A stretch of 64,000 nt of DNA, taken from contig NZ_JYFE01000081.1 of the NCBI RefSeq assembly GCF_000877395.1, positions 62,001-126,000 on the forward strand, written 5' to 3'. Source of the stretch: Jannaschia aquimarina. GTDB taxonomy: Bacteria; Pseudomonadota; Alphaproteobacteria; Rhodobacterales; Rhodobacteraceae. The position numbers and the translations under genes were made by a program. Each line of letters begins with the position of its first letter. Position 1 is the first letter of the stretch. Below, one piece after another: positions 1 through 9,060 of this stretch. The notes below the pieces were generated by a model that was not told the DNA's origin, made no database searches, and saw nothing but the letters and a program-made list of their open reading frames with translations.

Positions 1-1
1 C

Positions 2-451
2 GTCGTCGAAGCCAACCCGGTCCTGTGCGAGACGATCCGCGATACCCATCGGAGAAACGGCTTTGACTATGAGGTCATCAACGCCCTTGCCTGTCCGCCC
101 AGCGACGACGATGCCGAGACGGCTGCATTCTACTTGCGCAAGAATTTCTGGGGATCGTCGCTCGACGGCTCCGCGGCCTACGAAAAGAAGATAGAAATCG
201 CCAAGCTCGATCTGCAGAAGCTCATCGACCGGTTCGCACCAACCGTGATCATCTGCGACATTGAAGGAGCGGAAGTCGACCTCGTGCCGGCGACGGATTT
301 TCGCGGCGTCGAGCGCCTCTATTTCGAGCTGCACAAGTCGCAGACCGGGAAAGAGGGGATCGCGCGGTTGTTCAAAGCCCTTCACGCGCAGGGCTTTGGC
401 TACGATCCCGACAACTCCGTCGGCGCGGTTGTGCTCTTTGAACGGCTGTAG
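2..451 (+). CDS. FkbM family methyltransferase, C-terminal part (runs off left edge)
   Basis: The frame is open from base 2 to the TAG at 449-451, so about 149 C-terminal residues are visible and the N-terminus lies outside the window. The visible part opens with VVEANPVLCETI, the acidic strand that binds the ribose of S-adenosylmethionine in FkbM (Methyltransf_21) proteins. It carries ICDIEGAEVDLV further on, the family's D-x-EG-x-E motif. FkbM proteins O-methylate sugars of glycans and natural products. The next gene is a polysaccharide glycosyltransferase 44 bases downstream, so methylation of a capsular or exopolysaccharide sugar is the likely role. The substrate cannot be read from the sequence. 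Confidence 0.8.
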   Translation, partial: VVEANPVLCETIRDTHRRNGFDYEVINALACPPSDDDAETAAFYLRKNFWGSSLDGSAAYEKKIEIAKLDLQKLIDRFAPTVIICDIEGAEVDLVPATDFRGVERLYFELHKSQTGKEGIARLFKALHAQGFGYDPDNSVGAVVLFERL

Positions 452-495
452 CTGGTCCGGGGCGATACGGGTCTAGGCAAAACTGGAGAACTGGA

Positions 496-3453
496 ATGGG
501 TTCTGACGATCGGACGCCTGGGAAGTTGACCGCTATCGTGCCGGTCAGGCTCGGGGCGAGCGTCTTCGAAGGCGAGGCGCGGTTCAGGTCGATTGTGAGC
601 AATGTTCCCAAGGACACCTTCGACGTGCTCGTCGTCGATTTCGGCAGCAGCGCCGAGGAAGCCGGTCGCATCAACGAGATCTGCGATGGCATCGAGGGCG
701 TCCATGTCGTCCGGGTCGAGGCCGAAGACCGGGCATTTTCGATCGGTGAGGCGCGGGACATCGGCGTACAGCACGCCCGGACCGATATCGTCATGTTTCA
801 CGATATCGATTTTACCGCGCCGCCGGAGATGTATCGCAAGATCCATGCCGAAGCCTATGGCCGACGCATGGACGTCAACGCCTACGACTTCTTCTGCGTG
901 CCCGTTCTATTCCTCAGCGAGGCGGGCACCGAGACCTGGCGCGAGGAGCACGACACCCTTCAGGCGGACGAATTGATCTACGGCTGGCACGCACGGGTCA
1001 TCGAAGGGGCCCATGGCTTCGTCGACTCGATCGCCTACGGCAGCTCAGCGATCGTGGCGAACCGCCACACGTATCTCGCTCAGGGCGGGCACAATCGGCA
1101 GTTCTACGGCCATGGGGCCGAAGATTACGACCTTCTACACCGCCTTGCGGATACTTGCCGAAAGGGGCCCCGCACTGCGCGCTACTACGAGGACCGAAAG
1201 TCCAACAACATAACCGAATATGCTGGTTTCCGGCCGTACTTCGCACTCTACGGGATCGATGTCTTTCAACGCGGTGTATTCTTCGTCCACCTTAACCATC
1301 CCCGCCGCCGGATCCCCGACTATTTCCAGTCACGGCGTAACTTCGAGATTCTGCGCAACGTCATGGTGCAGTTCGATCGGTCCGGGTATCGGCCGGACCC
1401 TCTCGAAGATGTCCAGAGCGATGAGCGGACGTTGCTGCTGGTCGAGCCCGACAGCCGAAGCGATCGTGCGATGCGGTTCGCCAAGCCGGACATGGGTCGG
1501 ATCCACCGCGTGCCGGAGGCCCGGTTCACAGACGTCGACGGAGTGCTGCGCTACGTTGACGACCATGCGATCACGCGGATCGGCTTCCTTAATCCCTACG
1601 GCAACCGGCTAAGGCGGCATATCTATGAGGGCGTCCGCGCGCGCGGCCTCCCGCTCTGGACCTTCGATCGTGGCGCACTTCCCGACAGCTGGTTCTTCGA
1701 TCCGGGCGGCTTCAACGCCGACAGCGCGACATACCACGTCCCAAATCGCCCCGCCGAGCTGACCCCGGAGGAGCGCCTCAAGATCGATCGCTATGTGCGT
1801 GACCTCAGGATCAGCGGCGCGACGCTCGAAAGCAACGGAAGCCGGAAAGGTCCCGAATACTGGCGCCAAGTGCTCGGTCTCGGCAATCGCAATGTTATCT
1901 TCATTCCGCTCCAACGACCCAATGACACAGTGATCCGGTTTTTCGCGGGCGATGTCGGCCGGGTCGAGACCTTCGCCTCATGGATAGACAGCCTGTCAGA
2001 GCGACTTGATCCCAGTCGCTGGGAGATCGTCGTAAAGAAGCATCCGCTCGAAGACACGGTGCCTCCGCTGGCGAATGCTCACGTCGTGCCGGACGACGCG
2101 AATATCTACGATCTGATCGAACTGGCGGAAAAGGTCGTGCTGATCAACTCGGGCACCGGAGTGCTGTCGATGGCCTTCGATACGCCTGTCATCACCTGCG
2201 GGCAGACCTTCTACGACGTCGAGGGCGCAACCTACGCGGCCTCCAACGCCAAGCGCCTTATCGAGCTGTGCGAAACCGATCTCGCGTTCGATCGGGACGC
2301 GGCCCGCCGGTTCCTCTTTCACCTGACGGACAGGGTCTACTCCTTCGGCACGCCGAGTTACGACGAACGCCGGGATTTCGCGGGCTCGAAGGTTCGTCTC
2401 GTGCGGGATATCAAGTTCCGCGAGATCAGGGGGCTTGGGCCGACACGCGTCCTCGGCACGCCGCGGAAGGGGCCATCGCTCAACTCGCCCTTGTTCTACT
2501 CCTTCGGCGGAAAGCGCGGAATCGAGGAAACGGCGGAAGAGCTGAAGGGGACGGGTGCCGAGGGGGTCGTCGACAAGACGCAGATCCCGAAAGTCCATGC
2601 CGCCGGCGGCTCCCGCGTCCGGGGCCGCGGCCACCGTTTCGAGTATGGCAGCCTGCTGAATGCGGCGCGGACGGAAGGCAGTCCGGAAGGCGAGGCCGCC
2701 GTGAAGGCGATCGACGCCCTGGTCGGAGGGCAGAGGTTTCCGGTCCAGCTTGGAGACCGCGCGCATTGGTCCGACGCGTGGAACACGCGGATCAATGTCG
2801 AAGGCCCTTCGCTGATCCTGTCCCTGCTGCCTTTTGCGCTCGAGTCCGACCGTGCACAGGTCGGCCTGCTCCTTCAGACCAAGGACGATCGAAGAACGCT
2901 CGGTCTCGACCAGGACGGCCGGAGCGTTCGGACAGTGCGGATCGCGCCGCATCTCTTCCTCGCACATGTCAGGTTGATCGGTCTGGGAAAGACCGTCTTG
3001 ACGATGGATCATCCCTGCACGGCCGCGGAGATCGTCGCGGTCAACGAGTTGCCCGCGGAGGGCGACGAGCCGCGCGTCCCGATCGGGCCGGAGCATCGGC
3101 GCAAGCTGAGGGTCTTTACCCTGAATGGCTCCGTCGCAATCGGGACCGACGGGATCGCGCATGCCGTAGTGATCAGCAACGGCACCGGGATCCCGATCGA
3201 TTTGCGGCGGTCGGACTGCACGATCCAGGTCCGCGTCAAGTCAGAAGATCGCAAGACCTTTCAGGCGTTTACCGGGCAGCTTCCGCCGATCCTCTATCCT
3301 GGCGTCAACATATTCGAGTCAGGCACCAGGCTGGACGTTTCGAAGGCCGCAGAGCACGAGGCCCGCTTCATCTACACCGACCTGCGGCTCGGATCGGGCG
3401 AGTTCCTCAGCGCCGGGTTCGACGTCCCGCTGGCGCAGCCCCCCGCGACATAG
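496..3453 (+). CDS. Two-domain capsular polysaccharide glycosyltransferase (GT-A plus KpsC/KpsS-like)
   Basis: This is a 985-residue protein with no signal peptide. Residues about 10-290 look like a GT-A glycosyltransferase: a nucleotide-sugar fold start (LTAIVPVR), a DID metal-binding triad at residues 103-105 (FHDIDF), and GHGAEDYDL at about 205-213, matching the G-x-G-x-E-D motif of galactosyltransferase-type enzymes. Residues about 310-640 resemble the KpsC/KpsS (Capsule_synth) family: RGALPDSWFFDPGG near 390, VKKHPLE near 515, and INSGTGVLSMAF near 550. The last 340 residues look beta-rich and I cannot assign them. KpsC/S enzymes add Kdo linkers to capsule acceptors; whether this domain uses Kdo is inference. 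It follows the FkbM gene in the same direction, which suggests a surface polysaccharide locus extending to the left. The ATG at 496 follows a GGAGAACTGGA stretch. Confidence 0.8.
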   Translation: MGSDDRTPGKLTAIVPVRLGASVFEGEARFRSIVSNVPKDTFDVLVVDFGSSAEEAGRINEICDGIEGVHVVRVEAEDRAFSIGEARDIGVQHARTDIVMFHDIDFTAPPEMYRKIHAEAYGRRMDVNAYDFFCVPVLFLSEAGTETWREEHDTLQADELIYGWHARVIEGAHGFVDSIAYGSSAIVANRHTYLAQGGHNRQFYGHGAEDYDLLHRLADTCRKGPRTARYYEDRKSNNITEYAGFRPYFALYGIDVFQRGVFFVHLNHPRRRIPDYFQSRRNFEILRNVMVQFDRSGYRPDPLEDVQSDERTLLLVEPDSRSDRAMRFAKPDMGRIHRVPEARFTDVDGVLRYVDDHAITRIGFLNPYGNRLRRHIYEGVRARGLPLWTFDRGALPDSWFFDPGGFNADSATYHVPNRPAELTPEERLKIDRYVRDLRISGATLESNGSRKGPEYWRQVLGLGNRNVIFIPLQRPNDTVIRFFAGDVGRVETFASWIDSLSERLDPSRWEIVVKKHPLEDTVPPLANAHVVPDDANIYDLIELAEKVVLINSGTGVLSMAFDTPVITCGQTFYDVEGATYAASNAKRLIELCETDLAFDRDAARRFLFHLTDRVYSFGTPSYDERRDFAGSKVRLVRDIKFREIRGLGPTRVLGTPRKGPSLNSPLFYSFGGKRGIEETAEELKGTGAEGVVDKTQIPKVHAAGGSRVRGRGHRFEYGSLLNAARTEGSPEGEAAVKAIDALVGGQRFPVQLGDRAHWSDAWNTRINVEGPSLILSLLPFALESDRAQVGLLLQTKDDRRTLGLDQDGRSVRTVRIAPHLFLAHVRLIGLGKTVLTMDHPCTAAEIVAVNELPAEGDEPRVPIGPEHRRKLRVFTLNGSVAIGTDGIAHAVVISNGTGIPIDLRRSDCTIQVRVKSEDRKTFQAFTGQLPPILYPGVNIFESGTRLDVSKAAEHEARFIYTDLRLGSGEFLSAGFDVPLAQPPAT

Positions 3454-3623
3454 GCCGACGGCCGTCCGTCATCTTCCGGTAGAGCGACTGAGCTGTTCGG
3501 AGACGCGGAGGAGACGTCTGACGGAATCAGTGACGCAAATCGGACCGGCTCTGCGACCGCGCCCGCAGCGCCGGGATCGCATCCCGCAAGATCAGCCCGT
3601 TCGAGGGTACGGGCGTCCGCATC

Positions 3624-3890
3624 ATGGATCCTGAACCCGCGCATCCGTGCCAACAGCGCGTCACCCATCCCGCGATTACAGAGAACAAATACCTGAGCGC
3701 CGTCCTGGCCCACATCAAGGAAGAACAAGAAAAGGCCGCGCCGCCACCAAAGGTCAAACCGGTCAGCGCGAAGAATGTCTACAAAAAGACTGGCCGCCGA
3801 CCGCGAGGCCGAGCTTCAAAAATGGAAGCCTATTATGAAGGGTGTCGCAAAGAACGGGTGGAAGAAGCTTCAGAATTTGTAAACGATTGA
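3624..3890 (+). CDS. Small hypothetical protein, weakly supported
   Basis: An 88-residue frame with a basic stretch (KKTGRRPRGRASK) and an acidic tail. I recognise no family and see no convincing Shine-Dalgarno site before the ATG. It sits between the polysaccharide gene and the broken gene at 3.99 kb, in a stretch that becomes more AT-rich. It may be a remnant or a chance frame. The upstream bases 3454-3623 hold nothing I can identify. Confidence 0.3.
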   Translation: MDPEPAHPCQQRVTHPAITENKYLSAVLAHIKEEQEKAAPPPKVKPVSAKNVYKKTGRRPRGRASKMEAYYEGCRKERVEEASEFVND

Positions 3891-3993
3891 TATCGCGCTG
3901 TTTGCGTAGTTTCGAAAAATAGACGCGGCGATAACGCCATGTTGCTTCATCAGTGCGTTGCCGGTAGCCCCCCCGAACAACGGAGAGACGATC

Positions 3994-4605
3994 TTGTTGC
4001 GATATCCTTTTACTTCGGCTGGCCTTGCAGCCTTATCGTTGTTGTCCTCTGAAGCATATGCCGACGTTTCTCTAAACGAAGTATTCGATGCATGTGAAGT
4101 CAGCGTAGTTCAGAGCACAAATGCCCCATTGCTGAGTTTAGGCGATGTCATTGACCAAAACGAACACCAACAACGCATCCGCTTGGACACCGAAGTCGGA
4201 ACACTGGTAGCCACGATTCTCCCGCCACCGTTTAACACTGTGCTCGGCTGTATCTTGTGGGGAGGACATCCCGATTTTGAGGCCGAGTTCGCAAACGAAT
4301 GGCAAGATTAGGTCGAGTGGGAAGAAGCCGAAGGGGCGGCCAGACGTTGGCATCAAGATCGCCTAGCGGTGTCTGGAAGCATTGATTTGACGGACACCCA
4401 GCAGCCAGGCTTTGTCGTGGCTCGGTGTGACGTCCTAGAAAACGGGATAGTGCTTGCGAACCAACCTGCCGTAACAGGGGTGATGCGTCAGATACTTCCC
4501 AATCTGGACCCGCCACCAAGCCCGAAAGTGTTTTTCCAATTCAGTGTGATAAGAGCTTTACCGGGTAGATGCCAAGCTGCCGTCGATGAGCGCACGGACC
4601 AATAA
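3994..4605 (+). pseudogene. Secreted hypothetical protein interrupted by an in-frame TAG
   Basis: Two frames, up to 4311 and onward to 4605, are in the same phase and separated only by the TAG at 4309-4311. Read through, they give one continuous protein of about 203 residues. The preferred start is the TTG at 3994 (or 3997), because GGAGAG lies at 3981-3986 and the resulting N-terminus is a good signal peptide (LRYPFTSAGLAALSLLSS, then AYA before D). The part after the stop (VEWEEAEGAARRW...) keeps a protein-like composition up to a natural TAA. No family is recognised. The area is more AT-rich than its surroundings, which suggests acquired DNA. A sequencing error at the TAG is the alternative explanation. 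Confidence 0.55.
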
Positions 4606-4613
4606 GGCGGCGC

Positions 4614-4997
4614 TTACATCGCTACGCATTTCAACACTGCAAAAGCAGTCTTTTCCCTATCCCGCAAAGCCAGCCAGGGCTGCGATATCTCAGGTCTCCG
4701 CCCTGTCAGGCTTTGCTGCCGTCGCGCACTGCGGTGACGCTTCTGCTTTGCAAGCCGAGTGACGTTTCTGAATGGTTGCAACACCCCGCGTGCGGCGATC
4801 CAGCATCCGATGATCTCCTCGGAGACACCGCCCGAAGAGACATCCGCCGTGTCGATGAAGGTGCCGCCGCGTTCCGCGAAGGGGTCAAGCTGGCATATGG
4901 CGTCGGCCTCGGGCGTCTCGGCTCCGAACGTCATCGTTCCAAGCGACAGGCGCGAGACGATGGGGCCGTTGCGGCCGAATTGCCGGGTCTGGATCAT
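4614..4997 (-). pseudogene. Aldo/keto reductase, truncated after the N-terminal ~69 residues
   Basis: The first ~69 codons (from ATG at 4997) read as an aldo/keto reductase start: MIQTRQFGRNGPIVSRLSLG, GTMTF, then GGTFIDTADVSSGGVSEEIIG, with the catalytic Asp of the D-T-A-D segment present. Family members run to about 310-350 residues. Here the similarity stops near base 4791, after AARGV, and an unrelated basic tail continues to a stop at 4614. The catalytic Tyr/Lys/His residues and the NADP site further along are therefore missing. The junction sequence looks like an insertion or recombination scar, but I could not match it to an element. It is not expected to make a functional enzyme. Confidence 0.6.
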
Positions 4998-5127
4998 GGC
5001 GGGCCTTTCGCATCCGGCCGCCGACCGATGCGGCGGCGCGGGATCAGGCTAGACCGACGACGGATCCGGAGGGCAGAGCCCAGCATCGCAAGCAGGATTG
5101 CACGGATGAGAGGCTCCTGGCCTCGCC

Positions 5128-6183
5128 TCAACCCAAGCGGCGGCCGCCTTCGCCCGGATCGAAGAAGCAGATGCGCGACGTGTCGACCGCAAGCGCGGGC
5201 TCGGCGCCCAGCCCCGCCCGAGCAGGCAGGCGCGCCGTGACCGGCTTGCCGGCGAGATCGAAGCGTAGATAGAGGTCCGAGCCGGTATTCTCGATCATGT
5301 CGGGGCGCACCGGCAGGTCGCCACCCGGCCCGAAGGCTTCGGGCCGGATCCCCGCGATCACCTCGGCCCCCGGCGCGGCCCCGGCGGGCGGCGCAGACAA
5401 GGCGATCGACCGTCCGTCCCCGAATTCGAGCCGCCCCTCACCCAGTCGCGCGGGCACGAGGTTCATCGACGGCGAGCCCATGAAATCCGCAACGAAGGTA
5501 TTGGCTGGCGCATCGTAGATCTCGGCGGGCGTGCCGGCCTGCTGTACCACGCCCCCGTCCAGCACGACGATCCGGCTGGCCAGCGTCATCGCCTCGATCT
5601 GGTCGTGGGTGACATAGACGATGGACGCGCCCGTGGTCTGATGCAGCCGCCGGATCTCGGCGCGCATCTCGACGCGCAGCTTGGCGTCGAGGTTCGACAA
5701 CGGCTCGTCGAAGAGAAACAGCGCCGGATCGCGCACCAAGGCGCGCCCCATGGCGACACGCTGCCGCTGCCCGCCCGAGAGCTGGCCGGGGCGCCGGTCC
5801 AGCAGCGGTCCAATCTGCAGGAGCCCTGCCACCTCCTCGACCTTGGCGCGCTGGACGTCTCGATCAATGCCGCGGACCTTCATGCCGAAGGCGATGTTCT
5901 CGCGCACGGACATCGTCGGGTAGAGCGCGTAGCTCTGGAACACCATGGCGATGTCCCGCTCGCGCGGGGGAAGGTTGGTGACGTCCCGACCCGCGATCTC
6001 GATGGTGCCCGAGGTCGTCTCCTCCAGGCCCGCGATGCAGTTGAGCATAGTCGACTTGCCGCAGCCCGAGGGGCCGACGAGCACCAGGAACTCGCCCTGG
6101 GCGATGCTTGCGTCGATGCCGCGCAGCACATCCACCGCGCCATAGGACTTGCGCAGGGCAGTCACCTTCAACGCGTCGGTCAT
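5128..6183 (-). CDS. malK: Maltose/maltodextrin ABC transporter ATP-binding protein MalK
   Basis: A 351-residue ATPase of the MalK/UgpC (CUT1) class that powers sugar import from the cytoplasmic face. Visible motifs are Walker A GPSGCGKST, the Q-loop VFQSYALYP, the signature LSGGQRQRVAMGRAL, Walker B LFLFDEPLSNLDAKLR and the H-loop VYVTHDQ. A C-terminal TOBE-type regulatory region of about 110 residues follows. An open frame extends further upstream, but the ATG at 6183 has GGAGGAG just before it and gives the normal family N-terminus (MTDALKVTALRKSYG). It is divergent from malEFG across 130 bases, the same arrangement as in Escherichia coli. Sugar specificity is inferred from the neighbouring binding protein. 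Confidence 0.9.
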   Translation of the reverse strand: MTDALKVTALRKSYGAVDVLRGIDASIAQGEFLVLVGPSGCGKSTMLNCIAGLEETTSGTIEIAGRDVTNLPPRERDIAMVFQSYALYPTMSVRENIAFGMKVRGIDRDVQRAKVEEVAGLLQIGPLLDRRPGQLSGGQRQRVAMGRALVRDPALFLFDEPLSNLDAKLRVEMRAEIRRLHQTTGASIVYVTHDQIEAMTLASRIVVLDGGVVQQAGTPAEIYDAPANTFVADFMGSPSMNLVPARLGEGRLEFGDGRSIALSAPPAGAAPGAEVIAGIRPEAFGPGGDLPVRPDMIENTGSDLYLRFDLAGKPVTARLPARAGLGAEPALAVDTSRICFFDPGEGGRRLG

Positions 6184-6313
6184 GGGCGGGTCTCCTCCGT
6201 GGCCGCGGCGCGGCGGGCCGCCGCGTTGCGCGCGGCCGTTGGCGCTGCAATCCTGCGCCCATCGGCCGCAGGGCGCAACGGTGCCGCCGGTCGCACCCCA
6301 GGGAGGATTTCGA

Positions 6314-7477
6314 ATGACCAGAACCTTGACGCTCGCCCTGCTGCTCGCCGGCACGGCCCTGCCCGCCGCCGCCCTGGAAGACGGGACGATCGTGATCTGG
6401 ACCGGCGCGAATCGCGACCAGGACGCCCTGCGCGCCGCCATCGCGGGCTTCACCGAGGATCTGGGCATCGAGGTCGTCGTGGAAGAGGTCGATCCCGACC
6501 TGCCGCAGAAATTCCAGCAGGCCGCCGCCACCGGCGACGGGCCCGACATCGTGATGTGGGCGCATGACCGCTTAGGCGAATGGGCTTCGGGCGGGCTGAT
6601 CGCGCCGGTGCAGCCCTCGGGGGCGTGGACCGACGGCGTGCTACCCTCGGCCATGGACGCGGTCACCTTCGACGGCCGCGTCTGGGGCTACCCGGTCTCG
6701 GTCGAGGCCGTCCACCTGATCTACAACACCGACCTCATCTCCGAGCCGCCCGCCTCCTTCGAGGAGGTTGCGTCGCTCGAGGTGCCCGAGGGCGTGGCCC
6801 CGATCATGTGGGACTACAACAATACCTACTTCACGATGCCGCTTCTGATGGCTGGCGGCGGCTATGCCTTCCAGAAGGTCGACGGCTCCTACGACGGAAC
6901 GACGACGGGCGTGAACACCGAGGGCGCCGTCGCGGGCGCAACGGTGCTGGACGGGCTCGTCGAGGACGGGGTGATGCCGCCGGGCGTCGACTACGGCGTC
7001 ATGGATGCGGCGATGAACAAGGGCGAGGTGGCGATGGTGCTCAACGGCCCCTGGGCCTGGGGTGCGCTCGAAGACAGCGGCATCCCCTTCGCCGTCGCAC
7101 CCATTCCCACGGTCAACGGCAACCCGGCGCCACCCTTCCTCGGGGTCATCGCGCTCGGCATCAACGCGGCTTCTCCCAACACGGACCTCGCTGTCGAGCT
7201 GATCGAGAACTATCTCCTGACCGACGAGGGGCTTGCGACATGGAACGGCTCAGGTGCGCTGGGCGCTCTGGCTGACACCTCCGCCGCCGAGGCGCAGGAC
7301 GATGCCAACGTCTCGGGCATGCTGGCTGTCGCCGCCGACGCGGTGCCGATGCCATCGAATCCGGAGATGGGCGCGTTCTGGGCTGCGATGGCCCCGGCGC
7401 TGACCAATATCACCAGCCAGGCGCAGGAGCCGCAGGCGGCGCTGGACGACGCGGCCACCCGCATCCTGGGCGAGTGA
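6314..7477 (+). CDS. malE: Maltose/maltodextrin-binding protein MalE
   Basis: A 387-residue periplasmic solute-binding protein. The ATG at 6314 follows GGGAGGA at 6301-6307 and gives a clean signal peptide (TRTLTLALLLAGTALPAAA, cleavage before LEDG). The mature part follows E. coli MalE closely in its landmark segments: IVIWTGANRDQ, ATGDGPDIVMWAHDR, VWGYPVSVEAVHLIYNTDL, and YNNTYFTMPLLMAGGGYAF. These include the ATGDGPDI-WAHDR segment that lines the maltodextrin pocket in MalE. It heads the malEFG operon, with malF 22 bases downstream. Confidence 0.9.
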   Translation: MTRTLTLALLLAGTALPAAALEDGTIVIWTGANRDQDALRAAIAGFTEDLGIEVVVEEVDPDLPQKFQQAAATGDGPDIVMWAHDRLGEWASGGLIAPVQPSGAWTDGVLPSAMDAVTFDGRVWGYPVSVEAVHLIYNTDLISEPPASFEEVASLEVPEGVAPIMWDYNNTYFTMPLLMAGGGYAFQKVDGSYDGTTTGVNTEGAVAGATVLDGLVEDGVMPPGVDYGVMDAAMNKGEVAMVLNGPWAWGALEDSGIPFAVAPIPTVNGNPAPPFLGVIALGINAASPNTDLAVELIENYLLTDEGLATWNGSGALGALADTSAAEAQDDANVSGMLAVAADAVPMPSNPEMGAFWAAMAPALTNITSQAQEPQAALDDAATRILGE

Positions 7478-7499
7478 GGCGCAGGCCGAGGCGGCGTCC

Positions 7500-9035
7500 G
7501 TGACGACCCTGGAGGCGTCAGATCCAGCCCCCGCCGCCGCCGCGCGTTGGGCGGGACTGGCGGTGGTGGGGCTCGTGGTGCTGGCCACGCTCTACGCGGC
7601 CTTCACCCTCTATCTGGCGGGCCAGCCCCTGCTGGGCGTGCTGATGCTGGTGCTGGCGGGCGCGGTGGCGGCGATCTTCTCGCGCCCCGCCTTCTACGCG
7701 ACGCGCTTCATCTTTCCCGGCCTCGTCGCCGTCGCCGTCTTCATCGCCTTCCCGGTCGCCTACACGATCGGGCTTGGCTTCACGAATTACTCGTCCTTCA
7801 ACCTGCTGACCTTCGAGCGCGCGACCGAGGTGATCCTCTCGCGCGGCACGGTCGACCCCGAGACCGAGCAGCCCTTCGCCCTGATCCCGGACGGCGACGG
7901 CCTGCGCCTCGCCCTGCCCGAGGCGGGCCTGATCTCCGAGCCGCTCGCCCTCGACGGCACCGAGACCGAGATCGTCCTTGCTCCCGGCACCCCGGCGGCC
8001 GAGCCGCTGGCGATGCGCGATGTCGTCGCCCGTCGCGCGGCCCTCCAGGCGTTGACGCTCACCGGACCCGATGGGCTGCGCCTGCAATCCAGCGGCCTGC
8101 GGAGGTTCGCGGCGATCACGCCCGAATACACGCCCCGGCCCGACGGCACGCTCCTGGGCGCCGGCGGCGACGTGCTGACGCCCAACCACGAGATCGGCTT
8201 CTACGAGACCGAGACCGGTGAGGCGGTCGCCCCCGGCTGGCGCGTCTTCGTGGGCCTCGAGAACTTCGAGCGCATCTTCGCCTCCGAAGGCATCCGGGGT
8301 CCGATGGTGTCGATCTTCCTCTGGACGGTGGCCTTCGCCTTCCTCTCGATGGCGGGCTGCTTCGCAGTGGGACTGACGCTGGCGGTGATCCTGCAATGGC
8401 CCCATCTCGCGGGCCGCGGGATCTACCGGATCCTGCTGATCCTGCCCTACGCGGTGCCGGCCTTCATCTCGATCCTCGTCTTCCGCGGCCTCTTCAACCA
8501 GAACTTCGGCGAGGTGAACCTGATCCTCGAGGCGCTGTTCGGCCTCCGCCCGGAATGGTTCACTGATGGCGGCCTGGCCCGGACGATGATCGTCATCGTC
8601 AACATCTGGCTGGGTTATCCCTACATGATGCTGCTGGCGATGGGGTTTCTTCAGAACGTACCCGCCGACCACAAGAAGGCCGCCGCCCTGGAAGGCGCGG
8701 GCGCGATGCGCGTGTTCTTCACGATCACCCTGCCCCAGATCGTGCCGCCCTTCCTGCCGCTGCTGATCGCCACCTTCGCGTTCAACTTCAACAACCTGGT
8801 GCTGATCCTGCTGCTGACGCGCGGGCTGCCCGACATCCCCGGCACGGTCATTCCGGCGGGCCAGACCGACATCCTGGGCTCTTTCACCTATCGCATCGCC
8901 TTCACCGACAGCGCCCAGCAATTCGGCCTCGCGGGGGCCATCACCTTCCTGATCTTCGTGGTCGTCGCGGCCCTGGCCTATGCCAACTTCGTCGCGATGC
9001 GGCGCGCCGCCGACCGGCGGTTCAAGGGCACCTGA
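7500..9035 (+). CDS. malF: Maltose ABC transporter permease MalF
   Basis: A 511-residue inner-membrane permease starting with GTG. It has N-terminal membrane segments (about residues 15-100), a large periplasmic loop of roughly 150 residues (about 105-255), then six membrane segments. The coupling (EAA) motif that docks on MalK reads AAALEGAGAMRVFFTITLP near residue 400. Size and large periplasmic loop match the E. coli MalF layout (514 residues) rather than the ~300-residue permeases of most CUT1 systems. It sits between malE and malG, with malG starting 25 bases after its stop. Confidence 0.9.
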   Translation: MTTLEASDPAPAAAARWAGLAVVGLVVLATLYAAFTLYLAGQPLLGVLMLVLAGAVAAIFSRPAFYATRFIFPGLVAVAVFIAFPVAYTIGLGFTNYSSFNLLTFERATEVILSRGTVDPETEQPFALIPDGDGLRLALPEAGLISEPLALDGTETEIVLAPGTPAAEPLAMRDVVARRAALQALTLTGPDGLRLQSSGLRRFAAITPEYTPRPDGTLLGAGGDVLTPNHEIGFYETETGEAVAPGWRVFVGLENFERIFASEGIRGPMVSIFLWTVAFAFLSMAGCFAVGLTLAVILQWPHLAGRGIYRILLILPYAVPAFISILVFRGLFNQNFGEVNLILEALFGLRPEWFTDGGLARTMIVIVNIWLGYPYMMLLAMGFLQNVPADHKKAAALEGAGAMRVFFTITLPQIVPPFLPLLIATFAFNFNNLVLILLLTRGLPDIPGTVIPAGQTDILGSFTYRIAFTDSAQQFGLAGAITFLIFVVVAALAYANFVAMRRAADRRFKGT

Positions 9036-9060
9036 GGCGGCACATGAGAGGACGCATCAT

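Noticed and set aside
5605-6567. Long plus-strand frame across malK
   Set aside because: It is the complement of a canonical ATPase gene; its Arg/His/Ala-rich sequence is typical of shadow frames in GC-rich DNA.
7518-8921. 467-codon minus-strand frame opposite malF
   Set aside because: Low-complexity shadow rich in Glu/Arg/His/Gln without a start site; malF on the other strand is unambiguous.
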